From: JACQCV01 sp964639675
Lineage (GTDB): Bacteria > Patescibacteriota > Minisyncoccia > Phycocordibacterales > UBA12445
Assembly (NCBI GenBank): GCA_964639675.1
Contig: CAZXEK010000031.1
Coordinates: 1-13,777, forward strand
Length of the DNA stretch: 13,777 nucleotides
Reading direction: 5' to 3'
Positions 1 through 6,398 of the stretch are shown piece by piece. How positions within the stretch are numbered: position 1 is the first letter of the stretch; each line of letters opens with the position of its first letter. Both the position numbers and the translations under genes were made by a program. The notes beneath the pieces were generated by a model that was not told where the DNA came from, did no database searches, and saw nothing but the letters and a program-made list of their open reading frames with translations.

Positions 1-60
1 CACATTCGGATTTCTCTTCAACTCGAGAACCTCCTCGTTTGAAAATGTTGTTCTTTGCAT
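1..60 (-). CDS. IS3-family transposase OrfA, N-terminal 20 codons only
   Basis: An ATG at 60-58 opens a frame that runs off the left edge, reading MQRTTFSNEEVLELKRNPNV. The pattern F-S/T-x-E-E-V-x-x-L-x-x-N-P-N-V is what I recall from the start of the helix-turn-helix OrfA proteins of IS150-like IS3 elements. The position, 81 bp inside an IS3-type terminal repeat and pointing inward, agrees. No clear Shine-Dalgarno is seen, only an A-rich stretch. With 20 residues, function is inferred mainly from context; completeness and activity cannot be judged. Confidence 0.45.
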   Translation of the reverse strand, partial: MQRTTFSNEEVLELKRNPNV

Positions 61-141
61 ATTCTTTTGTTAATTGGTTAATTCTAACAAAAGAAATCAA
101 TAGATTTTGAAATCTGTGTCCACTTTATGGGGTACAGATCA
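1..141 (-). mobile_element. End of an IS3-family (IS150-like) insertion sequence, cut by the window edge
   Basis: Read on the minus strand, the element begins at 141 with TGATCTGTACCCC, then ATAAAGTGGACA. This matches the remembered form of IS3/IS150-group terminal inverted repeats (TG..CTG.CCCC, a short AT-rich gap, then TGGACA). An open frame resembling the start of OrfA begins 81 bp inside. The other end, the transposase body and the target duplication lie outside the window, so the call rests on one end plus 20 codons. A small 6-bp inverted repeat (102-115) lies between the end and the gene. The element stops one base short of the tRNA-Leu CCA end. Confidence 0.55.
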
Positions 142-142
142 G

Positions 143-231
143 TGGTGCCCGGGGCCGGAATCGAACCGGCATGACCTTTTACGGTCGACAGATTTTAAGT
201 CTGTAGCGTCTACCAATTTCGCCACCCGGGC
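143..231 (-). tRNA. tRNA-Leu (anticodon UAA), CCA encoded
   Basis: The minus strand folds as a class II tRNA. The acceptor strands GCCCGGG (231-225) and CCCGGGC (153-147) pair fully. The anticodon stem-loop ACAGA-CTTAAAA-TCTGT places anticodon TAA at 197-195. A long variable arm (GACC ... GGTC) identifies Leu, and the T arm is GCCGG-TTCGATT-CCGGC. The discriminator is A (146), followed by an encoded CCA at 145-143. It reads UUA (and UUG by wobble). An IS3-type element begins one base beyond the CCA. A -10-like TATAAT lies 16 bp upstream of the mature 5' end. Confidence 0.97.
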
Positions 232-247
232 ATTTTTCCAATTATAC

Positions 248-276
248 ATTATATAGTATTGAGTATAAATTAAAAA
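248..276 (-). promoter_or_regulatory. Candidate promoter of tRNA-Leu
   Basis: On the minus strand a perfect TATAAT (253-248) lies 16 bp before the tRNA 5' end. With a 17-bp spacer the -35 would be TTTTTA (276-271), which is poor. A second TATAAT at 246-241 is possible. The -10 is convincing; the -35 is not. Confidence 0.4.
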
Positions 277-296
277 TCAAGCCTACCACACCCTCA

Positions 297-330
297 GTAT
301 ATTATAAGTATGATCGTACTTATAATATAC
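297..330. repeat. 34-bp AT-rich palindrome between patatin terminator and tRNA-Leu
   Basis: GTATATTATAAGTA (297-310) and TACTTATAATATAC (317-330) are perfect 14-bp inverted repeats around the hexamer TGATCG. Each arm contains a TATAAT directed outward, so the element has a -10-like hexamer on both strands. It lies just downstream of the patatin terminator and upstream of the tRNA. It could be an operator, a transcription roadblock or a mobile-element relic; the sequence does not decide. Confidence 0.6.
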
Positions 331-340
331 CTTATGAAAT

Positions 341-366
341 AAAAATAGCCACCCTGTCTGGGTGGC
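341..366 (-). terminator. Intrinsic terminator of the DUF4446-infB-rbfA-patatin unit
   Basis: On the minus strand GCCACCC (366-360), loop AGACA, GGGTGGC (354-348) is followed by TATTTTTATTT. It starts 6 bp after the patatin stop codon. The same stem, with a loop differing by one base, terminates the fusion gene at 4977-5001. Confidence 0.85.
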
Positions 367-372
367 ATTAGT

Positions 373-1467
373 TTAAGTATCGATGTTTTTTAGATGGCGG
401 TTAATTTTACCCTGGAGATTTCTTTCAAAGAGTTCGAGGTAACATGGTAAATGTTGCATATTGAGCTCTTTGTAGAGGTGGATGGAGACCCCACGTAGAA
501 GTTTCTCAAGTTGAACTCTATTGAAGATCGCCGCGAAGAGTTTACGAATCTGCCTAAATCCAGCGCCAAATTCTAAGAATTCAGGGAAGGGATCTGGTGA
601 CGGCAGACTAACATTTGTGGAATCGAATTCAAGTATCAGACACTTTGTGGCATATTTATATTTAGCAATTTCCATATCTTTACGGAAGAGGTCCGAGTGC
701 CCAGAACTGCTATAATATTTCTCCATTTCGAGGAAGTGATAGGCGCTTGGGCCTTGACGTGGTAGTGTGTGGACAAAGCTGCCGATGATTAAGAGCTTCT
801 TGGGGTCATTCCCGTGATTAATGTGTGAATCAATGACTGATAGTATTGGGAGAGATTCTTTTTGTGCTGCGTCGACAAATTGCCGACCCTTTATGTTCTG
901 TATTGCTATGATGTGGCGGATGGCGCATGAGGCTACGACAGCTTCTGATATCGAAACATCCGGAGTAGTTTCTCCAGAAAAGATATATGTTTTTGAACCT
1001 TCTAGTTGAGTCGCCACGATTTCTAATGGGGGAGAGGTTTTGTTGAAATCATTGGTACAGAGGTGTTCATCCAGAAGCTTCTTTATGTTTTCCCCTCTTA
1101 CAATCCCAATACGGTGATCAACTAGGTGATTTACTATTGTTTTGGTGGCACCAAACCACCTTAAATAGTAAGCCCTTAGGTCACGCATCTTTCCAAATAT
1201 TCCCTCATCCTGGTTATGTTCAGCGAAAAATCCGATATCTTCCACCAAGTCTTTGATGTGCAACTTAAGAAGGTTTTTTCTAATTTCTGCAGCCCGCATA
1301 CCGCTAGCAGCAAGTGATAGAGGAATTGTGGAGCCACTGGCAGCCCTAATGCTGTTTATGTAATTTTTGTAAGGTTCTAGCTGTTCCCACATTAGCTGGG
1401 AGGCAGCTATTGCCGCAACTGATCCCACGCCACTGACGAAACATATATAATATCCATCTTCCTTCAT
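373..1467 (-). CDS. Patatin-like phospholipase family protein with altered glycine motifs
   Basis: A 364-residue protein with patatin architecture. The N-terminal strand and oxyanion segment ICFVSGVGSVAA (8-19) stands where the family has SGGG-x-RG. The nucleophile elbow reads AASGS (42-46) instead of GxSxG, keeping Ser44. The segment ISEAVVASCAI (173-183) and FVDAAQKESLPI (197-208) match the conserved region around the catalytic Asp, with D199-A-A in place of DGG/DGA. So the Ser-Asp dyad is kept while most signature glycines are replaced. Family members are acyl hydrolases on lipids; activity here is uncertain. No signal peptide or membrane helix is evident. The gene follows rbfA by about 100 bp on the same strand and ends at a strong terminator. 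The ATG at 1467 lacks a Shine-Dalgarno, but AAGGAG (1513-1508) lies 10 bp before an in-frame CTG at 1497, so ten more residues are possible. Confidence 0.75.
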   Translation of the reverse strand: MKEDGYYICFVSGVGSVAAIAASQLMWEQLEPYKNYINSIRAASGSTIPLSLAASGMRAAEIRKNLLKLHIKDLVEDIGFFAEHNQDEGIFGKMRDLRAYYLRWFGATKTIVNHLVDHRIGIVRGENIKKLLDEHLCTNDFNKTSPPLEIVATQLEGSKTYIFSGETTPDVSISEAVVASCAIRHIIAIQNIKGRQFVDAAQKESLPILSVIDSHINHGNDPKKLLIIGSFVHTLPRQGPSAYHFLEMEKYYSSSGHSDLFRKDMEIAKYKYATKCLILEFDSTNVSLPSPDPFPEFLEFGAGFRQIRKLFAAIFNRVQLEKLLRGVSIHLYKELNMQHLPCYLELFERNLQGKINRHLKNIDT

Positions 1468-1564
1468 CTTTTTCAGATAGTCACCTAGGTCTTCCAGCTT
1501 GTATCAACTCCTTGCTTCCAGTTAGATTGGGTTCTTATGGTTTGTAAAGGTACAAATTTGATCT

Positions 1565-1909
1565 TTATTTATTATAGCTTTTTGAAATTAGAGTATCAAT
1601 CCTTTGCCTATTCTTCTCTCCGAGGTCAATTGCGAAGTCGAAGATTGGGCAGACAGCCAGATCTTTCGTTTTAGATTTTACATATTCTCGAAAATCGCTC
1701 CTTATTCTTTTAACAAAGCGAACTGTGTATTCCTGATAGTTGTCAGGGAAGACGGTGAAGAGGAGGGTAACACTTTTACGATTTTTGGAGATGCTTACTC
1801 CGGTGACGGTTAAGAGGCCTCCCCCCCGGGGTTCTTTTTCTAGAAATTCTGCCGCCAAAGTCATATAGAGTGCCGCCAACTTATTCTCTCTTTTTTGATC
1901 TGTAGCCAT
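1565..1909 (-). CDS. rbfA: Ribosome-binding factor A
   Basis: A 114-residue protein with the RbfA single KH-like fold pattern. A helical N-terminus is followed by LLTVTGVSISKNRKSVTLLF, which corresponds to the family's strand carrying the 'V..V..S.D...A.V' pattern. A central basic helix follows. The C-terminal strand and motif FAIDLGEKNRQRIDTLI matches the family's 'F..D.s.e...rId.Ll' ending. RbfA binds the 30S subunit near helix 1 of 16S rRNA and assists late maturation. Its ATG overlaps the infB stop (TAATG, 1911-1907), which suggests translational coupling, and infB-rbfA adjacency is the classical bacterial order. A run of seven C on the plus strand near 1816 lies inside the gene but the frame reads through normally. 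Confidence 0.85.
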   Translation of the reverse strand: MATDQKRENKLAALYMTLAAEFLEKEPRGGGLLTVTGVSISKNRKSVTLLFTVFPDNYQEYTVRFVKRIRSDFREYVKSKTKDLAVCPIFDFAIDLGEKNRQRIDTLISKSYNK

Positions 1910-3411
1910 TATTTTTGAACCATGTCGAACATTTCTAATGTATCATCTGGAGCCATTGTAATTTTACTTTCTATTAAGGCCCCAAACTGATTGCCCTTTA
2001 CTACTTCTTGTGTTCGCAGTTTTTGTTGTTGAAGGTCAACAATCGTACCTCTACCAATCTCACTCATCTGCCTGAAAATTTTGCACTCCTTTCCCAAAAC
2101 AAAGGTGCCTTCGTAGACCAACCCCCCAATAATTTGACGGTCTTTGGTTTTACTGAATATTTTCAATATCTTAGCCCTACCAATCGTCTCTTCGGCTGCT
2201 ATTTTAGGATTTCTATTTGCAATTTCCTTAATAACTATGGGGTTAATTTGATATATTATATTAAAAATTTGTGGCGCCAGTTTTAGATTATTTGCCAGCT
2301 CTTTAGCTGTGCTGTTTATTTTTACATTGAAACCAATAATCAAAGACTTCTGACTTCCGGAGGCTATTTTTATGTCATTCTCACTTATATTGCCTACCCC
2401 TCTTATAATAAATTTTATCTTTACTTCTTCAGTCTCTAGCCTAAGCAGCTCCCTTTCAATAGCCTCGAGGCTTCCAGAGACGTCTGCCTTCAAGACAACT
2501 GGTATTATTGTTTTAGCATTTTCAAATCTTTTATCATCTTTCTGCGGGATTGCTTCAGTGGTTACCTCGGCAGCAATTATCTCGGCATCTTTTTTATTTT
2601 TTGTCGACCTGAATTTTGCCCCGGTTACCGCTGGCTCACTAAAGCTAGTTATCTTGATCGGTGATGGTGCTGAGGCAATATCGAGAGGGCTGCCCGAAGA
2701 ATCTTCTATGCTTCTGACAGTAGTTATATTTTTGCCTATTATTATAAAATCTCCCCTTCGGAGTGTCCCATCTTTTATAATCAGTGTCGCCGAGCCGCCC
2801 TTTCGTGGGTCAAGATTTGATTCTATTACGAAACCTGTGGCTTGCTTAGAATTGTCTTTTGTAAGCTCTGACATCTCCGCAACCAGGAATACCATATCCA
2901 AGAGATCTTCCACCCCAACACCTGTTTTGGCCGATATGGGTATGAATGGCACGGCTCCACCGAACCCCTCAAGATAAACTCCGGCAGTAGCAAGATCGAT
3001 TTTTGTCTTCTCTACGTTTGCATTCGGTTTATCTATTTTATTTATGGCAACTATATATGGAGTCTTGGCCTGCTCTATTGTTTTGAACGCTTCGATCGTT
3101 TGGACATTTACTCCATCGTCGGCAGCTACCACCAGAATGACAATATCAGCGACCTCTGCCCCACGTGATCTCATCTTAGAGAATGCTTCATGGCCAGGAG
3201 TGTCTAGGAAGGTTATCGTTCTTTCTTCCCCTGATCTACTCGTATGCAGTACTTCATAAGTACCAAGATGCTGGGTTATGCCACCGGCCTCTTTATCTAC
3301 AGTGTTTGATTTTCTAATATAGTCTAAAAGAGTTGATTTACCATGGTCAATATGACCCATTATGGCGATAATTGGCGATCGCACTATTGATTTCTGCTTT
3401 TCTTTTTTCAT
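1909..3411 (-). CDS. infB: Translation initiation factor IF-2, short form
   Basis: A 500-residue GTPase that delivers initiator tRNA to the 30S subunit and promotes subunit joining. The GTPase signatures are in order: G1 GHIDHGKS (19-26), G2 GGITQH (43-48), G3 DTPGH (70-74, with the catalytic His74), G4 NKID (124-127) and G5 SAK (160-162). Domain II follows at about 180-270, then the IF2 domain 3 region (about 300-400) and the C-terminal initiator-tRNA-binding barrel (about 405-500). Only about ten residues precede the G domain, whereas E. coli IF-2 has several hundred; this compact form is usual in reduced genomes. The gene starts 8 bp after the DUF4446 stop and overlaps rbfA by one base. 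No good Shine-Dalgarno is visible. Confidence 0.97.
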   Translation of the reverse strand: MKKEKQKSIVRSPIIAIMGHIDHGKSTLLDYIRKSNTVDKEAGGITQHLGTYEVLHTSRSGEERTITFLDTPGHEAFSKMRSRGAEVADIVILVVAADDGVNVQTIEAFKTIEQAKTPYIVAINKIDKPNANVEKTKIDLATAGVYLEGFGGAVPFIPISAKTGVGVEDLLDMVFLVAEMSELTKDNSKQATGFVIESNLDPRKGGSATLIIKDGTLRRGDFIIIGKNITTVRSIEDSSGSPLDIASAPSPIKITSFSEPAVTGAKFRSTKNKKDAEIIAAEVTTEAIPQKDDKRFENAKTIIPVVLKADVSGSLEAIERELLRLETEEVKIKFIIRGVGNISENDIKIASGSQKSLIIGFNVKINSTAKELANNLKLAPQIFNIIYQINPIVIKEIANRNPKIAAEETIGRAKILKIFSKTKDRQIIGGLVYEGTFVLGKECKIFRQMSEIGRGTIVDLQQQKLRTQEVVKGNQFGALIESKITMAPDDTLEMFDMVQK

Positions 3412-3419
3412 TGGGTCTT

Positions 3420-3869
3420 TTAGCCATTGTGGTTTTGTGATTCCACGATAGCGCGCTTCTCTTCATCGTTAAGTTCATACTCTGATTTGTGACTTTCTAG
3501 TGGTTTGGCATAGATACCAACTCTGTCTCTACTATATAGACTAGATATTACTACCCCATCTCCTTTATCGCTGATAAAAGCTGTGGCAAAACTTTGGTTA
3601 CTCCCAGAATCTTTAAATGGGTTAAATCTTATGGTTTTGACTCCTCTAATGTAATGCTTCATCCTTTCTTTTATGGCCGCAACGTCGTTTCTTATTTCTG
3701 ATTTTGATCTAGATAGGCCATCTAGATCCTGATTAATTTTCCCAATAAGGTCTTCAAGATCATCACCAGTTTTACCCCGTAAGAGCTTCTTGATTCTATA
3801 TTCCAAGACAATGATCCAGATGAAGAGAACTACTACAATAACGCTGATTAGATAGATAAAATTTTCCAT
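3420..3869 (-). CDS. DUF4446 family membrane-anchored protein
   Basis: A 149-residue protein of unknown function. Residues 4-23 form one hydrophobic helix (IYLISVIVVVLFIWIIVLEY), a likely membrane anchor. Residues 24-72 are charged and probably coiled coil. The conserved core follows: RFNPFKDSGSNQSFATAF (81-98) and DGVVISSLYSRDRVGIYAKP (104-123), the pattern I recognise as DUF4446 of Firmicutes and Patescibacteria. The acidic C-terminal tail is variable. It is the first gene of the unit leading to infB, with a good promoter just upstream and a predicted leader of only about 8 nt. No function is known for the family; the link to infB is positional only. Confidence 0.8.
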   Translation of the reverse strand: MENFIYLISVIVVVLFIWIIVLEYRIKKLLRGKTGDDLEDLIGKINQDLDGLSRSKSEIRNDVAAIKERMKHYIRGVKTIRFNPFKDSGSNQSFATAFISDKGDGVVISSLYSRDRVGIYAKPLESHKSEYELNDEEKRAIVESQNHNG

Positions 3870-3883
3870 GATTATATTATGAG

Positions 3884-3912
3884 ATTCTACTATAAATAAA
3901 TTATTCTGGCAA
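3884..3912 (-). promoter_or_regulatory. Promoter of the DUF4446-infB-rbfA-patatin unit
   Basis: On the minus strand TTGCCA (3912-3907), a 17-bp spacer and TAGAAT (3889-3884). The start codon begins 14 bp after the -10, so the predicted leader is about 8 nt. The -10 context TTTATAGTAGAAT is identical to that of the lepB promoter. Confidence 0.65.
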
Positions 3913-4009
3913 CAAGCCGCATTCGGCCCATAGACAGGGTGATTATCTTATGATACTCTCGTTTAAGGTTTTTGTTTTTTGAAAAGAGAAAAGAGGTAGG
4001 GATAAATAG

Positions 4010-4942
4010 ATGAAGCGAGTGATTCTCGAGACACCATATAAGGGGAAGGATTGGCTAAACACCAAAGAGAACATACGCTTTGCTCGTCTTTGTATGCGGG
4101 ACTGTTTGACTCGAGGCGAGGCGCCATATGCTAGCCATCTTCTATATACCCAAGAAGGGGTTCTTGACGACAAGATTGTGGGAGAACGAAAATTGGGGAT
4201 GGAGGCTGGATTTGAGTGGAAATCAGTTGGAGATTCTTCGGTTGTGTATATAAATCGGGGAATCTCTATTGGTGTACAGTTGGGTATTCGTAAGTCCATT
4301 ACCCTGGGACAGAAATTTGAATATCGTAAACTTTCGGAATATAAGCATAAGCTTCCGACACCAATTATTGCTACTATTAGTGGAGCTTCAGGGGCCGGTA
4401 AGACTAGTATAATAAGGAAGATGTTGGATAGATGTCCGGACTTAAAATTTGTGAGGAGCTTCACGACTCGTTCACCGAGAAGTTCCGATCTACTAGGTGA
4501 ATATAGCTGTAATTTTCCAACGGGGCTTTTTGAGAAGAATTCTAGTGGATTTCTGTGGGTATTGTCTGTACATGGGAATCTTTACGGCACTCGCAAGAGA
4601 TCTATTTCAGAAATTTTAACTCCTTGTCGTTTTTCTCTTGCACCTAGAGTTATGGTTATTATGCCGGAAGCAATTCCACTTCTTCGTCATTATATATCGG
4701 GGTTTGAGAATTACATAGATAGCTTGATCTCTTTCTATATTCTTTCACCAGGCGAGGAAGAGTTATGGAGAAGACTTAGAGCTAGAGGTGATGATGAGAG
4801 TTCCATAAAGATGAGGATTGAGGAATGCAAACAATGGGACGCCAGAGCACTCCAGTCTGACATACCATATATTTTTCTTTCTAATGGTGGGTCACCATTA
4901 GGGGTCGAACATATTGTAGAGCAGATGTCTTTGTTTTTTTAA
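4010..4942 (+). CDS. Fusion: DUF7768-like (deoxyribosyltransferase-like) domain plus guanylate-kinase-like domain
   Basis: A 310-residue two-domain protein. Residues 1-110 match, from memory, the DUF7768 family, related in form to nucleoside 2-deoxyribosyltransferases: ETPYKGKD (7-14), RGEAPYASHLLYTQEGVLDD (35-54), ERKLGMEAGFEW (59-70, Glu66 a possible catalytic acid) and VVYINRGIS (78-86). Residues 118-310 are a guanylate-kinase fold: P-loop GASGAGKT (125-132), SFTTRSPR (150-157), VHGNLYGT (187-194) and lid RLRARG (255-260). Against yeast Gmk, phosphate-binding Arg38, Arg41, Tyr50 and Tyr78 appear kept (R154, R157, Y165, Y192), but guanine-binding Glu69 and Asp100 correspond to Trp183 and Met218. 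Substrate is therefore uncertain; nucleotide or sugar-phosphate metabolism is an inference. A purine-rich leader (AAGAGGTAGG, 3991-4000) precedes the ATG; a strong terminator follows. No convincing promoter was found in the 140-bp divergent gap. Confidence 0.75.
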   Translation: MKRVILETPYKGKDWLNTKENIRFARLCMRDCLTRGEAPYASHLLYTQEGVLDDKIVGERKLGMEAGFEWKSVGDSSVVYINRGISIGVQLGIRKSITLGQKFEYRKLSEYKHKLPTPIIATISGASGAGKTSIIRKMLDRCPDLKFVRSFTTRSPRSSDLLGEYSCNFPTGLFEKNSSGFLWVLSVHGNLYGTRKRSISEILTPCRFSLAPRVMVIMPEAIPLLRHYISGFENYIDSLISFYILSPGEEELWRRLRARGDDESSIKMRIEECKQWDARALQSDIPYIFLSNGGSPLGVEHIVEQMSLFF

Positions 4943-4976
4943 TCAATCGGAGTACTTCAAGATATGATAGGCTTGT

Positions 4977-5001
4977 GCCACCCAAACAGGGTGGCCTTTT
5001 T
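4977..5001 (+). terminator. Intrinsic terminator of the fusion gene
   Basis: GCCACCC (4977-4983), loop AAACA, GGGTGGC (4989-4995), then CTTTTT. It starts 34 bp after the fusion gene stop. The stem is identical to the terminator at 341-366. Confidence 0.88.
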
Positions 5002-5032
5002 GTTATCAAAGGGTATACACAACCTTATGGGG

Positions 5033-5061
5033 TTGACAAAATGAGGGTGATGGTGTATCTT
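5033..5061 (+). promoter_or_regulatory. Promoter of the DEAD-box helicase gene
   Basis: Consensus TTGACA (5033-5038), 17-bp spacer, TATCTT (5056-5061). A start near 5068 would give a leader of about 22 nt to the GTG at 5090 or about 70 nt to the ATG at 5138. Confidence 0.65.
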
Positions 5062-5089
5062 ATGGATAATAAATATAGCTCGAACTTCT

Positions 5090-6391
5090 GTGTCATTTAG
5101 TCTGACTCATGTCGATATCGGGTTAGATGAAATTTGTATGACACAATTAATTAAAAATCCGCCTACGGCGTTTAAGGATTTAGGTATATTACCTTCGCTT
5201 TTAAATATTTTAGAACGAATGTCCTTAACCTTACCTACACCCATTCAGGATAAATCCATCCCGGTTGTGCTTTTGGGTAAGGATGTGATCGGTATTGCAA
5301 AGACAGGTACTGGTAAAACTTTGGCCTTCGGTTTACCAATGATTCAGTTGCTTGCTAAAAGTAATGGGACCGGCTTGATCGTTTTACCAACACGTGAACT
5401 GGCGATTCAGGTTGACGAAACTTTAAAAAAAGTCGGAGATCCGATAGGACTTAGAACTGCGGTACTTGTCGGAGGCGCTCCGATGGGTCCTCAACTAAGA
5501 ATGATTAGGCAAAAACCCCATATCTTGATTGCGACACCAGGCCGATTGAATGACCACTTAAATCAAAAAACTGTTAACTTGGGTACGGTCAGCATACTGG
5601 TTTTAGATGAAGCAGACAGAATGCTTGATATGGGTTTTGAGCCTCAAATTAAGAAAATTTTAGCGTCTTTACCGAAAGATCATCAGACTCTACTTTTTTC
5701 AGCGACAATGCCACCAAAGATTAAGGCTATAGCGACTACTTATATGCGTCAACCGATAACTGTTCAAGTAGCAGAACCTGGGGCTACTGCTGACAATATT
5801 AGACAGGAGCTGTATGTGGTATCAAAGGATGAGAAGACCCAACTGTTGGATAAATTACTTTCTGATCACTCTGGAACCGTTTTGATTTTTTCTCGTACTA
5901 AGCATGGGGCGAAGAAATTGTCTGGTAAAATCAAGGAGATGGGACACACTTCTACAGATATTCATTCCAATAAGTCGTTATCGCAACGTAGAGCGGCTTT
6001 GGATGGTTTCAAAAATGGGAAGCATCGAGTGCTTGTTGCCACAGATATAGCCGCGAGGGGCATTGATGTTTCTGGTATTGAGTTGGTTGTAAATTACGAT
6101 TTACCTGATAATCCTGAAGATTATATCCACCGAATAGGTAGAACTGGACGGGCTGGAAAGAGTGGCAAGGCCGTTTCTTTTGCTGAGCATAATCAACGAT
6201 ATGATGTTAAGGAGATTGAAAGATTAATTAAGAAAGGTTTAGCACAGATTGCCACACCACAGTTACCACCCAAGCGTGCATCCCTAAATGTCGACAATGA
6301 AATAAGTCGCCCTCTACCATACCAACAGAATAGATTTCCAAAAAATAGATTCAGGAGAATGGCTACAGAGCACAAAACCTTCTATCGATAA
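5090..6391 (+). CDS. DEAD-box ATP-dependent RNA helicase (RhlE-like)
   Basis: A 433-residue helicase with all core motifs: Q motif PTPIQ (49-53), I AKTGTGKT (70-77), Ia PTRELA (100-105), Ib TPGR (149-152), II DEAD (173-176), III SAT (204-206), IV VLIFSRT (264-270), V ATDIAARGID (317-326) and VI HRIGRTGR (347-354). The C-terminal tail (about 390-433) is short, basic and low in conservation. Such proteins unwind short RNA duplexes in ribosome assembly or RNA decay. The start is uncertain: GTG at 5090 gives 16 more residues than ATG at 5138, and neither has a Shine-Dalgarno; FKDLG, where family similarity begins, lies after both. It is a single-gene unit from its own promoter; its stop is 7 bp from the convergent ftsZ stop, with no terminator visible between them. 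Confidence 0.95.
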   Translation: MSFSLTHVDIGLDEICMTQLIKNPPTAFKDLGILPSLLNILERMSLTLPTPIQDKSIPVVLLGKDVIGIAKTGTGKTLAFGLPMIQLLAKSNGTGLIVLPTRELAIQVDETLKKVGDPIGLRTAVLVGGAPMGPQLRMIRQKPHILIATPGRLNDHLNQKTVNLGTVSILVLDEADRMLDMGFEPQIKKILASLPKDHQTLLFSATMPPKIKAIATTYMRQPITVQVAEPGATADNIRQELYVVSKDEKTQLLDKLLSDHSGTVLIFSRTKHGAKKLSGKIKEMGHTSTDIHSNKSLSQRRAALDGFKNGKHRVLVATDIAARGIDVSGIELVVNYDLPDNPEDYIHRIGRTGRAGKSGKAVSFAEHNQRYDVKEIERLIKKGLAQIATPQLPPKRASLNVDNEISRPLPYQQNRFPKNRFRRMATEHKTFYR

Positions 6392-6398
6392 TATTTTC

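Noticed and set aside
1468..1564. Separate promoter for the patatin gene (TTTACA at 1548-1543)
   Set aside because: No acceptable -10 lies at 15-18 bp; co-transcription with rbfA is simpler.
2372..2977. 201-codon open frame on the plus strand
   Set aside because: It lies wholly inside infB on the other strand, whose GTPase and C-terminal motifs are unambiguous; the product is low-complexity Ser/Ile-rich.
3931..3957. Plus-strand promoter for the fusion gene (TAGACA with GATACT)
   Set aside because: The spacer is 15 bp and the -10 is weak; other -10-like sequences (TATGAT 3949-3954) lack a -35. No choice is defensible.
3943..4464. 173-codon open frame on the minus strand
   Set aside because: It is antisense to the fusion gene, covers its P-loop region and shows no recognisable domain.
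5062..5100. 12-codon upstream reading frame (MDNKYSSNFCVI) overlapping the helicase GTG start
   Set aside because: The predicted transcription start is near 5068, after its ATG, and no ribosome site is visible.
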